This document shows, in pieces, positions 1 through 5,558 of a stretch of DNA of 5,584 bases. The DNA is taken from contig UQZX01000057.1 in the NCBI GenBank assembly GCA_900545525.1, positions 1 through 5,584 of the forward strand. The letters run 5' to 3'. Both the position numbers and the translations under genes were made by a program. The notes beneath the pieces are model-generated. The model was not told the DNA's origin. It worked only from the letters and a program-made list of their open reading frames with translations, and did not search any database. This stretch comes from an uncultured Prevotella sp. GTDB lineage: Bacteria; Bacteroidota; Bacteroidia; Bacteroidales; Bacteroidaceae. The number at the start of each line of letters is the position of its first letter. The stretch's first letter is position 1.

Positions 1-1252
1 TGCCCGTTATCTCATAGTCGGTATCCGCGAACAAAGACTGCAGACGCTCCATGAAGCCCTCGGGATTGCCGCTTTCTACGTCATCAACAAAACTCGCAAC
101 AAAGAATTCCGTTTTATTATTCTCTATCGGAGTATACATAGGTGTGAGATATTTTATAAAACCGTCCTCCACCTCCTTGTTCGGAAAGCCGAGCTTATAT
201 ATCTTAAAGCGCTCGTCATAACCCTTTATAGTCAGATATCCGCTCTGGTATATCACGGGAATGGGATTGCGCGACATCGAGTCGATGCTGTTCAGGACGT
301 CCGCAGACACCTGCTCCTTCTGGAGGTTGTTCAGGTCGTAGTCTGCTTCCTTCAGAAGATGGACGAGGAACGAAGGAGTGCCCGTCTCGAACCAGTAGTC
401 GCCGAACTCCAGCTTGTTAAGGGTATTCAACAGGCTGAAAGGGTTATAGATGCCAACACAGCCATTGCGGAAATGGTAGCCGTCATACATCAGGCGCAAC
501 TTCTCGCACACTCCCTCATATCCGATACCCTCACTCTCTGCAAGACTGTGCAGGGACTCTTCAAAATACTTGTGGATTTCCGCCTCCGTTATGCCGCAGA
601 TGTCTATATAGCGGCTGTCCATTGAGATGTCATCAAGGTTGTTAAGGTCGCTGAAAACGCTCACCTTGCCAAACTTTGTCACGCCCGTGAGCAGGGCGAA
701 GCGGATATAGCGGTCCTGTGTCTTCAACACTGAATAGAATGCCTTCAGTATATTGCGGTACTCCTCCTGAAGACCTTCGTTGCCGATTGCCTGAAGCATC
801 GGCTTGTCATACTCGTCTACGAGTATCACAACGCGCCGGCCCGTACGCTCCCATGCACGGCGGACGATGCCCTTGAAGCGAAGCTCGGGAGTAACCTCCG
901 TGGGTGATGTCCCATAAGTTGCTTCCCAATTGGAGAGGACATCATTAAGAACATTCAGCAACGCATCCGCACTGTCATACTTCGCGGTGTTGAGGTCAAG
1001 GTGAAGTATGGGATATTCCTCCCAGTCCTTCTCCAGGTTCTCTATGGCAAGTCCCCTGAACAGTTCCTTCTTGCCGCTGAAATACGCCTCCAGCGTAGAG
1101 ACAAGAAGGCTCTTGCCGAAGCGGCGGGGACGGCTAAGGAAATAATAGCGTCCGGTATCCGCCAGCTTATATATAAGTGCGGTCTTGTCTACATATACAT
1201 AATTGTCATTGCGCAGACTCTCAAAATTCTGTATGCCTATGGGGAATTTCAT
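1..1252 (-). CDS. Predicted AAA-ATPase (PF09820-like), 3' end outside window
   Basis: The 417 codons visible run open from ATG at 1252 to the window edge, so the C-terminus is missing. An in-frame TAA at 1265-1267 makes 1252 the first possible ATG. Near the N-terminus (VYVDKTALIYKL, about residues 19-30) comes the family hallmark, followed by a P-loop RPRRFGKSLL (41-50), a Walker B strand VVILVDEYDKP (141-151) and a sensor-like segment ALLTGVTKFGKVSVFS (196-211). This order is that of the predicted AAA-ATPase-like family PF09820. Members normally end in a PD-(D/E)XK nuclease-like domain (PF08011), and the visible end (FFVASFVDDVESGNPEGFME, from 383) is where that domain would begin. Full-length members have roughly 500-580 residues, so about 100-150 are probably missing. 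The family is present in many copies in Bacteroidales; its biological role is not established. It is divergent from the secreted-protein gene, with no functional link evident. Confidence 0.93.
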   Translation of the reverse strand, partial: MKFPIGIQNFESLRNDNYVYVDKTALIYKLADTGRYYFLSRPRRFGKSLLVSTLEAYFSGKKELFRGLAIENLEKDWEEYPILHLDLNTAKYDSADALLNVLNDVLSNWEATYGTSPTEVTPELRFKGIVRRAWERTGRRVVILVDEYDKPMLQAIGNEGLQEEYRNILKAFYSVLKTQDRYIRFALLTGVTKFGKVSVFSDLNNLDDISMDSRYIDICGITEAEIHKYFEESLHSLAESEGIGYEGVCEKLRLMYDGYHFRNGCVGIYNPFSLLNTLNKLEFGDYWFETGTPSFLVHLLKEADYDLNNLQKEQVSADVLNSIDSMSRNPIPVIYQSGYLTIKGYDERFKIYKLGFPNKEVEDGFIKYLTPMYTPIENNKTEFFVASFVDDVESGNPEGFMERLQSLFADTDYEITG

Positions 1253-1282
1253 TCTATTACATATTTAATGTGTCCTATCCTG

Positions 1283-1290
1283 CAAATTTA
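1283..1290 (-). promoter_or_regulatory. Putative -7 box for the AAA-ATPase gene
   Basis: On the minus strand, TAAATTTG at 1290-1283 matches the Bacteroidetes housekeeping -7 consensus TAnnTTTG and lies about 30 nt before the start codon at 1252. No TTG or TTTG is found 19-21 nt upstream, so the -33 half is missing or degenerate. The call rests on one box only. Confidence 0.4.
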
Positions 1291-1329
1291 GGCAAAATAT
1301 ATCATAAGTTGCTGCTATTTAAGAGAAAT

Positions 1330-1358
1330 TGTAATCATTTCAGTAATGAACGATTACA
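1330..1358. repeat. Inverted repeat TGTAATC-N15-GATTACA
   Basis: Two perfect 7-base arms (1330-1336 and 1352-1358) are separated by 15 bases, inside which CATT (1336-1339) and AATG (1345-1348) are also complementary. It lies mid-way between the two divergent start codons, about 92 bp upstream of the plus-strand -7 box and 40 bp upstream of the minus-strand one. It could be an operator for a dimeric regulator, but 7-base arms in AT-rich DNA can arise by chance. Confidence 0.3.
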
Positions 1359-1427
1359 CCATAGCTCACGAAATTATAAATCATGTTAAAATATTATGAT
1401 ATATATAAATTTTATAAATAAATATAC

Positions 1428-1458
1428 TTTTTATACTTATACAAAATATATACCTTTG
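1428..1458 (+). promoter_or_regulatory. Bacteroidetes-type promoter of the secreted-protein gene
   Basis: TACCTTTG at 1451-1458 is a perfect match to the -7 consensus TAnnTTTG. Nineteen bases upstream, TTTT at 1428-1431 differs by one base from the -33 consensus TTTG. Transcription should begin around 1464, giving a leader of about 28 nt. The leader is A-rich without a Shine-Dalgarno sequence, as is usual in Bacteroidetes. Confidence 0.7.
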
Positions 1459-1492
1459 CAGCCATACAACAACAATTTAAACAATTAGTATT

Positions 1493-3616
1493 ATGCATTC
1501 TTTTTTACATTTTAAGGATTTAATTAAATCCTATTTTTCGGGGGGGGTAGTTTGTACTCTTCTTTTTTTATTGGTTAGTGGTACGGTTGGCGCAACGGAT
1601 CATATTTTTGATTTTTCAAAAAGCACACTGTGGACAACCTCACCCAACGGAACAACAGATGTACCAATAGGAAGCGGGAACAATCTCAGTACATTTTATT
1701 ATAAAGAAAATAATACAATATTTACCGCATCGGGAAGTACCCGTTATTTTAATAACAATGGATACTTCATGCTTGGGGCGAGTGGTGCATTATTAAATTT
1801 GCCAACATTTGAAGGAGAAAAAACCACTCAAATTATTGTACATTCATCCAACTCACATTCAACCTCAGTATCCGTTAATATAAAATCTGGAACAAGCAGT
1901 GCATCTACACAGCAAACGTGGAGTACAAAAAATAAAGACTATACATATGATATAGACGAAGCATGTCAGTCTCAGTCTTTGTCGTTGGCTATAACCAATT
2001 CAAAAAACGCCCAATTTACTAAAATTACAATTAAGACAGTATCTGCTAATCCAACAAAATGTGTTGCACCCAAATTCACCCCTGCTGATGGAACAACATT
2101 TACAGAAAGCCTTACCATCAACGCATCTACAACTACTACAGGTGCAAAAATAGTATATACTACAGCAGAGGACGAAGCACTTACAAAAGATCCTAGACCA
2201 TTCCCAGCAGAAGGTCTTACGATAACAGAAACTACGACCATACGTGCTATGGCTGTAATGGAAGACGGTTCACTTGAAAACAGCGATATTGCAACTGCCA
2301 CATACACTAAGACGAAAAAAACTGTTACATTAAACTTTGAACAGGACGAATATACAGTAGATATCAATAAAACAATAACAGTCAAGGCGACTACAGATAA
2401 ACCTAATGCCGATGCCGATATAAAATATACGACAAATGTTGATGAGAATACATGTATAGTTGATGAAAAAACTGGAGATGTCCTTGCAGGGAACACACCT
2501 ACAACTGTAACAATTACTGCTACAATTGATGAAGATGGTGAATATCAGGGAGCTACAGCAACATGTACCTTAAACATTGTTGACCCGAATGTTAAAACTA
2601 CAGAAGTTGTGGATGAACTAACTTACAACGATTTTAAAGCTCTTTCTAATTCATACGTTAATTTCAGTAATGTGAAAAAGAATTATGCTGTTTATGCAGG
2701 TAATTCTGCTGCGGGGAACTCTTCCATACAATTAAGAAGCGGAACATCCTCTAACTCAACCCAACATTCAGGAATTGTAACTACAACAGCAGGTGGAACA
2801 CGTTTAAAATCTGTAATTATTGAATGGAATAATAATACTTCAGTAGGTCGGACTATAGATATTTATGGAAAAACCACAGCATATTCAGATAATGCCAATG
2901 ATTTATATAATAATGAAACTCAAGGTGTAAAATTAGGAAGCATAGAAAAAGGGACAAATTTGCCTACTATTCTTAATATTGTTGGCAACTATCCATACAT
3001 AGGTATTAGAAGTAATGACGGTGCATTATATATTAACAAATTAACTCTTATATGGGAAAAAACTGAGAAAATAGTACCAATAACAATCACCGAAGCCCAA
3101 TATGCAACCTACGTAACACCATGTGCTGTAGAGTTCGGCAACGAAGTTACGGCATACGTTGTGGACAAAATCAATGATACAGATGTAAATATTAAGCAAA
3201 TAACGAGTGCTCCTGCAAACACTGCTGTAATAGTATATGCCGAACAAGCTGGTACATATAGCCTTACACAGACCGACAATGCGGAAGAAGTAGGAACAAA
3301 TGAATTAAAATACAGTGAAACCGAGTTTACCAATACAACACATAATATATATGTGCTATCCAAGAAAAACGGCAATGTAGGTTTCCGCAGACTGGCATTG
3401 AACCAAATTGTTCCTGCAAGAAAAGTATATATCATAAAAGAAAATACAACAGGAGCTAAGGAATTTATGCCTATAGGCGGTGAGACGACAGGCATCACAA
3501 ACATTGTTAATGAAAACCGTGATACGAAGAAGATATATTACAACCTCAACGGCATGCGCGTGGACAATCCGCAAAAAGGAATATACATCGTTAACGGAAA
3601 GAAAGTGATTTTCTAA
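1493..3616 (+). CDS. Secreted multidomain Ig-like/beta-sandwich protein
   Basis: The 707-residue product starts with a signal peptide (K9 and K12, hydrophobic core about 19-31, likely cleavage after VGA at 34). Regions that can be told apart are: a beta-rich module (36-185); a chitobiase/beta-hexosaminidase C-terminal-type Ig-like module (about 191-272, PKFTPADGTTF to IATATYT); a BIG2-like Ig module (277-364); a second beta-sandwich (about 372-523) with the Bacteroidales pattern SGIVTT, TIDIYGKTTAY, YIGIRSNDGALYI; a further beta-rich region (528-665); and a tail (682-707) ending GIYIVNGKKVIF. The tail resembles type IX secretion sorting domains of Bacteroidetes, so surface export is inferred. 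I see no catalytic domain; a binding or adhesin role is inference. Eight consecutive G (1540-1547) lie within signal-peptide codons 16-19. The gene is AT-rich and is followed after 29 bp by the small acidic gene. Confidence 0.93.
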   Translation: MHSFLHFKDLIKSYFSGGVVCTLLFLLVSGTVGATDHIFDFSKSTLWTTSPNGTTDVPIGSGNNLSTFYYKENNTIFTASGSTRYFNNNGYFMLGASGALLNLPTFEGEKTTQIIVHSSNSHSTSVSVNIKSGTSSASTQQTWSTKNKDYTYDIDEACQSQSLSLAITNSKNAQFTKITIKTVSANPTKCVAPKFTPADGTTFTESLTINASTTTTGAKIVYTTAEDEALTKDPRPFPAEGLTITETTTIRAMAVMEDGSLENSDIATATYTKTKKTVTLNFEQDEYTVDINKTITVKATTDKPNADADIKYTTNVDENTCIVDEKTGDVLAGNTPTTVTITATIDEDGEYQGATATCTLNIVDPNVKTTEVVDELTYNDFKALSNSYVNFSNVKKNYAVYAGNSAAGNSSIQLRSGTSSNSTQHSGIVTTTAGGTRLKSVIIEWNNNTSVGRTIDIYGKTTAYSDNANDLYNNETQGVKLGSIEKGTNLPTILNIVGNYPYIGIRSNDGALYINKLTLIWEKTEKIVPITITEAQYATYVTPCAVEFGNEVTAYVVDKINDTDVNIKQITSAPANTAVIVYAEQAGTYSLTQTDNAEEVGTNELKYSETEFTNTTHNIYVLSKKNGNVGFRRLALNQIVPARKVYIIKENTTGAKEFMPIGGETTGITNIVNENRDTKKIYYNLNGMRVDNPQKGIYIVNGKKVIF
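1540..1547 (+). repeat. Homopolymeric G8 tract in signal-peptide codons
   Basis: Eight G in a row span codons TCG-GGG-GGG-GTA (Ser16-Gly-Gly-Val19) of the secreted protein, in an otherwise strongly AT-rich reading frame. A gain or loss of one G would shift the frame within the first 20 codons. Tracts of this kind are known slipped-strand phase-variation sites in other bacteria; variation here is not shown. Confidence 0.8.
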
Positions 3617-3645
3617 AAGCAGCAACTTTAATATATCAAGACAAA

Positions 3646-3834
3646 ATGAAAAAGAATATATATATCGCACCGGAAATAACGGTGTATAAAACTATTGTTG
3701 AAACTGCAATACTCTCCGGTTCAAAAATAGACATTATAGAAGAAGATGATGTTACAATAGAAGACGCTCTTTCCAAACCTGTTGCACCGCCAAACGTAAA
3801 CCTATGGGGCGATGAAAACGAAGAAGAGTGGTAA
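3646..3834 (+). CDS. Small acidic protein of unknown function
   Basis: This 62-residue protein begins MKKNIYIAPEITVYKTIVET and continues AILSGSK, then becomes strongly acidic (IIEEDD at 30-35, GDENEEEW at the C-terminus). Short proteins with a K-x-Y-x-x-P-E-I start, an I-L-x-x-S motif near residue 25, an acidic tail and a terminal Trp are common in Prevotella and Bacteroides; I recognise the style but know no function. There is no transmembrane segment and no clear signal peptide. The ILSGS segment could be read as a leader-processing site, but there is no Cys-rich core and no nearby modification enzyme or peptidase. It follows the secreted-protein gene by 29 bp without an obvious promoter of its own and precedes a strong terminator, so the two are probably one operon. 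Confidence 0.72.
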   Translation: MKKNIYIAPEITVYKTIVETAILSGSKIDIIEEDDVTIEDALSKPVAPPNVNLWGDENEEEW

Positions 3835-3867
3835 CGTGCTGACACGGCATTAACCGCCGATACAGAT

Positions 3868-3914
3868 AAAAGCCGGATGATACGGACAAGCCCGTACATC
3901 CGGCTTTTTGTTTT
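3868..3914 (+). terminator. Strong intrinsic terminator
   Basis: AAAAGCCGGATG (3868-3879) pairs perfectly with CATCCGGCTTTT (3897-3908). A single bulged A at 3880 is followed by a further 5 bp (TACGG 3881-3885 with CCGTA 3892-3896) around the 6-base loop 3886-3891. A T-rich run continues to 3914. It ends the transcript of the secreted protein and the small gene, 33 bp after the latter's stop codon. The A-run on its 5' side means it could also work on the minus strand. Confidence 0.92.
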
Positions 3915-4031
3915 CACACAAAAGACACATGGGCACAGGATATGTTATAGCTGCGTGCCGCGAGGACATTCTATTTATGGAATTCGATAAATATTACAAA
4001 CCACCCATGACAAATTTCTCATACAGCAACC
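3915..4031. other. Intergenic DNA between terminator and right end of the IS
   Basis: This 117-bp stretch is the original chromosomal flank on the right-end side of the insertion sequence (left on the plus strand). I see no credible gene, RNA or repeat. The bases next to the IS right end read GGTTGC on the minus strand (4031-4026), which should be the right half of the target used for insertion. Confidence 0.6.
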
Positions 4032-4041
4032 AGCTTTCTAT
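4032..4041 (-). other. IS right-end donor half-site and CT core
   Basis: On the minus strand 4041-4034 reads ATAGAAAG, followed by CT (4033-4032). The same 8 bases occur in the RNA donor loop at 5223-5216. This places the right end 71 nt after the transposase stop codon. An 8-base match inside the short right end, followed by the same CT as at the left junction, is unlikely to be chance. Confidence 0.72.
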
Positions 4042-4102
4042 GTTAGCATCCAAGCAAAATATCCATATTAACATAAGTTTAACACATATCTATTCTATAT
4101 AA

Positions 4103-5140
4103 TCATGCACATACTCCTTCCTTCCAGCTGTATTCCGGGTTAAAGCACGTCCCCTGCCTGACCATTGCGGTAATGATCCTGATGAGCTTGCATTTGACGT
4201 TGTTCCTTGCCAGATTCTTGTCCTTTCCCCTTCCGATGAGCCCCTGATAGTATTGGCTTATGACGGGATTGAAGCGTATTGCCGCCATTGCGGCCTGTGA
4301 GAGCAGCGCCTTGATGGTCCTGTTGGCAAACGGGCTTACGTGCGGTCCGGTATTGACCGATGTCCCGGAATACCTGCCGAACGGCGCCACCCCGTAGTAT
4401 GTCGCAATCTTCCTTGCATTGAAGCCGAACCTCCTGAAGTTCTCCGTGTACACGATGAGGCATACGGCGTTAACCATCCCTATGCCCGGCATGGATGTAA
4501 TGACGGTGTAGCTTCTCCGCAGCTCATCGTCGGATGCGACAAGCTCGCGTATCATCCTCTCGCATGCGGCAATCTCGCGCCCTATCTGCGCTATGATGCG
4601 GTCGCTGCTGTGGCGCATGAACTTCTTTGCCGGCGACTTTTCCAGCGTGAGCCTCTTCTCCGAGCTGCGCACCTCAAGGGAACAGCGGTGGCGAACGAGC
4701 CTGTGCCTGTAGAGGAACAGCTCGCGCAGCTGGGAGAGCGACTCTCCCAGTGGTGCCCAGAGGTCTGCCCTGTCGGCATGCCGCATGGCGTATTCGGCAA
4801 TCATTGCCGAGTCTGTCCTGTCGTCCTTCAGGCGCCTGAGGGCGTTGCAGCCTTTGATGCGCAGCGCGTTCTCCAGCCAGACGCTGTAGCCGCGCCCGTA
4901 GAGCCATGAGGCAAGGGGACGGCTGTAGCCCCCGGTGTCCTCGCCGCAGAAGAGCCAGCGCTCAAGGTCTGTGCCGCCGGAGGATGCACGGCACCAACGC
5001 TCAAACCGGCGGAAACCGCTCACGTCGTTGCTGAACACACCGTGCTGCCTGTCGCACTGCTCATCCACTCCCTCGGCCGTTATGACCGTCGCATCGAACT
5101 TTTCCTTGGAGAAATCGATGCCGATAAAAATTTTATTCAT
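4103..5140 (-). CDS. IS110-family transposase (bridge-RNA-guided recombinase)
   Basis: The 345-residue protein has the two-domain IS110 architecture. The N-terminal RuvC-like DEDD domain (PF01548) shows GIDFSKEKFD (D9), GEDTGGYS (E67) and KDDRTDSAMIAEYA (D107 and D110). The C-terminal Transposase_20 domain (PF02371) shows SMPGIGMVNA (216-225) and GVAPFGRYSGTS (250-261), where S258 is the probable nucleophilic serine by analogy with IS621. All expected catalytic residues are present and the length is normal, so it appears intact. By family knowledge it excises a circle and inserts it at sites chosen by a bridge RNA. ATG at 5140 is the only sensible start, because an in-frame TGA lies at 5152-5150. 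A strong internal promoter and the bridge RNA lie in its leader, so transcript reading through may express it. Confidence 0.95.
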   Translation of the reverse strand: MNKIFIGIDFSKEKFDATVITAEGVDEQCDRQHGVFSNDVSGFRRFERWCRASSGGTDLERWLFCGEDTGGYSRPLASWLYGRGYSVWLENALRIKGCNALRRLKDDRTDSAMIAEYAMRHADRADLWAPLGESLSQLRELFLYRHRLVRHRCSLEVRSSEKRLTLEKSPAKKFMRHSSDRIIAQIGREIAACERMIRELVASDDELRRSYTVITSMPGIGMVNAVCLIVYTENFRRFGFNARKIATYYGVAPFGRYSGTSVNTGPHVSPFANRTIKALLSQAAMAAIRFNPVISQYYQGLIGRGKDKNLARNNVKCKLIRIITAMVRQGTCFNPEYSWKEGVCA

Positions 5141-5192
5141 ACCTTTGTGTCATTAATTTTGGAGGACTGACCGCGGCCGTTTTTGCCAAATA

Positions 5193-5223
5193 CTCTAAAT
5201 AGGCTCGGAGCCTGACTTTCTAT
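5193..5223 (-). promoter_or_regulatory. Donor-binding loop guides in the bridge RNA
   Basis: The left donor guide ATAGAAAG (5223-5216) equals the right-end sequence 4041-4034. The right donor guide TTAGAG (5198-5193) is complementary to CT plus CTAA at the left end (5401-5396), and the next two bases, TA (5192-5191), extend the pairing to 8. The two guides flank an AGGCT/AGCCT hairpin. Confidence 0.75.
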
Positions 5224-5281
5224 CTCGGCTTTGCGGCCGGACCGGAGGAGACCCAAACAAAGCATTGTCTTCAAAGACAGG

Positions 5282-5289
5282 TAGGGACA
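5282..5289 (-). promoter_or_regulatory. Left target guide in the bridge RNA
   Basis: TGTCCCTA here is identical to the chromosomal bases 5409-5402 directly before the CT core at the left end of the IS, and to the outer end of both REP arms. In IS110 bridge RNAs the left target guide pairs with the bottom strand of the target, so it has the top-strand sequence, as seen. Confidence 0.75.
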
Positions 5290-5330
5290 GAAGTTTCCTC
5301 CTCCGGCGGGTCGGTCCTTCCTTTATACAA

Positions 5331-5361
5331 CAAAGGTAAGGAACTGACCCCATATCACAAA
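5331..5361 (-). promoter_or_regulatory. Promoter of the bridge RNA
   Basis: On the minus strand TTTG (5361-5358), a 19-nt spacer and TACCTTTG (5338-5331) match the full Bacteroidetes consensus for both boxes and spacing. Transcription should begin near 5325, a few bases before the outer stem of the bridge RNA at 5318. It lies wholly inside the IS, so it works in both the inserted and circular forms. Confidence 0.8.
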
Positions 5362-5390
5362 GACTTTTCATCACTCTTTATCTATTGCCG

Positions 5391-5398
5391 CAAAGTTA
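5391..5398 (-). promoter_or_regulatory. -7 box at the IS left terminus (half of a junction promoter)
   Basis: TAACTTTG on the minus strand (5398-5391) begins at the second base of the element and matches TAnnTTTG. The inserted form has no TTG at the correct distance, because REP sequence lies there. In a circle retaining one CT core, TTG at 4053-4051 of the right end would sit 20 nt upstream. Confidence 0.5.
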
Positions 5399-5400
5399 GA

Positions 5401-5487
5401 GTAGGGACATTTTCTTGTATTTGTCCGCAAAATAAGCGTTGAATATCAACATATTATGGGCGGACAAATACAAGAATATGTCCCTAC
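5401..5487. repeat. REP-like palindromic element
   Basis: Two 28-base arms, 5401-5428 and 5460-5487, are inverted copies with a single mismatch (5411 against 5477). Each arm begins, from outside in, GTAGGGACAT and ends TTGTCCGC. The 31-base centre contains a smaller hairpin (GTTGA 5438-5442, TCAAC 5446-5450). No protein is encoded. The form is that of REP/MITE-like intergenic repeats; copy number elsewhere in the genome cannot be seen here. Its left arm directly abuts the IS, and position 5401 is shared with the CT core. As RNA it would make a very stable hairpin, which could also block transcription from either side. Confidence 0.85.
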
Positions 5488-5558
5488 CAAGGTGCTTCTT
5501 TTACATTTTGATGTGCCCTCAGAGCCCCCAACAGACAACTACTTAATCAAAATATACA

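Larger units (their letters stand above)
1253..1492. other. Divergent AT-rich intergenic region
   Basis: This 240-bp stretch separates two divergent genes and holds no credible coding region. It contains a -7 box for each neighbour and one inverted repeat (TGTAATC at 1330-1336, GATTACA at 1352-1358). The stretch 1380-1450 is almost entirely A and T, typical of an upstream promoter region in this phylum. Confidence 0.7.
5161..5325 (-). ncRNA. Bridge RNA of the IS110 element
   Basis: Folding by hand gives an outer stem (GGACCGACC 5317-5309 with GGTCAGTCC 5172-5164, 8 of 9 paired) enclosing two arms. The target arm has a perfect 9-bp stem (5306-5298 with 5250-5242), then a loop with TGTCCCTA (5289-5282) and CC, an apical hairpin TGTCT-TTGA-AGACA (5279-5266), and the 3' strand ATGCTTTG (5265-5258). 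The donor arm has stem CGGCCG/CGGCCG (5239-5234 with 5179-5174) and a GCCGAG/TTTGGC helix including G-T pairs. Its loop has ATAGAAAG (5223-5216) and TC, an apical hairpin AGGCT-CCG-AGCCT (5213-5201), and the 3' strand with TTAGAG (5198-5193). Both loops show the same order: 8-nt left guide, 2 nt, hairpin, right guide. Three of four guides match their expected DNA at the element ends. The 5' end is inferred from the promoter; the 3' end is uncertain. Confidence 0.85.
4032..5399 (-). mobile_element. IS110-family insertion sequence with bridge RNA
   Basis: The element is 1368 bp long counting one copy of the core. It consists of a left end of 259 nt (5399-5141), the transposase (5140-4103) and a right end of 71 nt (4102-4032). 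The ends are set by the RNA in the left end. Its donor loop carries ATAGAAAG, found at 4041-4034 just before CT (4033-4032), and TTAGAG, complementary to CTCTAA at 5401-5396. The core dinucleotide is thus CT at both junctions (5401-5400 and 4033-4032). There are no terminal inverted repeats and no target duplication beyond the CT, as expected for IS110. The long 5' and short 3' non-coding ends place it in the IS110 group rather than IS1111. The element is clearly more GC-rich than the secreted-protein gene and the intergenic DNA, which fits transfer from elsewhere. Confidence 0.85.

Noticed and set aside
359..625. 88-codon plus-strand open frame at the left of the window
   Set aside because: It is antisense to the AAA-ATPase, whose motifs are unmistakable on the minus strand.
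1972..2496. 174-codon minus-strand open frame inside the secreted-protein gene
   Set aside because: Low-complexity valine and serine-rich shadow of the Thr-rich Ig-like regions on the plus strand.
3930..3960. Hairpin-like stretch with GGCA and TGCC arms
   Set aside because: The pairing is short and needs bulges, and it has no T-run or context giving it a role.
3908..4102. 64-codon open frame on the plus strand between terminator and IS
   Set aside because: It starts inside the terminator stem, crosses the right boundary of the IS and has no recognisable features.
4340..4909. 189-codon plus-strand open frame inside the transposase gene
   Set aside because: It is antisense to a clearly intact IS110 transposase; long shadow frames are expected in GC-rich coding DNA.
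5250..5253. GGTC in the target loop as an alternative right target guide for the flank GGTT
   Set aside because: Three of its four pairs would be G-T wobbles, and C5250 is part of the 9-bp stem.
4032..5399. Assignment of the IS to the IS1111 group, with the RNA downstream of the transposase
   Set aside because: The 3' end has only 71 nt with no comparable structure and there are no sub-terminal inverted repeats; the structured RNA is upstream.
5401..5487. CRISPR repeat or integron attC-like site
   Set aside because: There is only one palindrome with no regularly spaced direct repeats or spacers, and no integrase signals.
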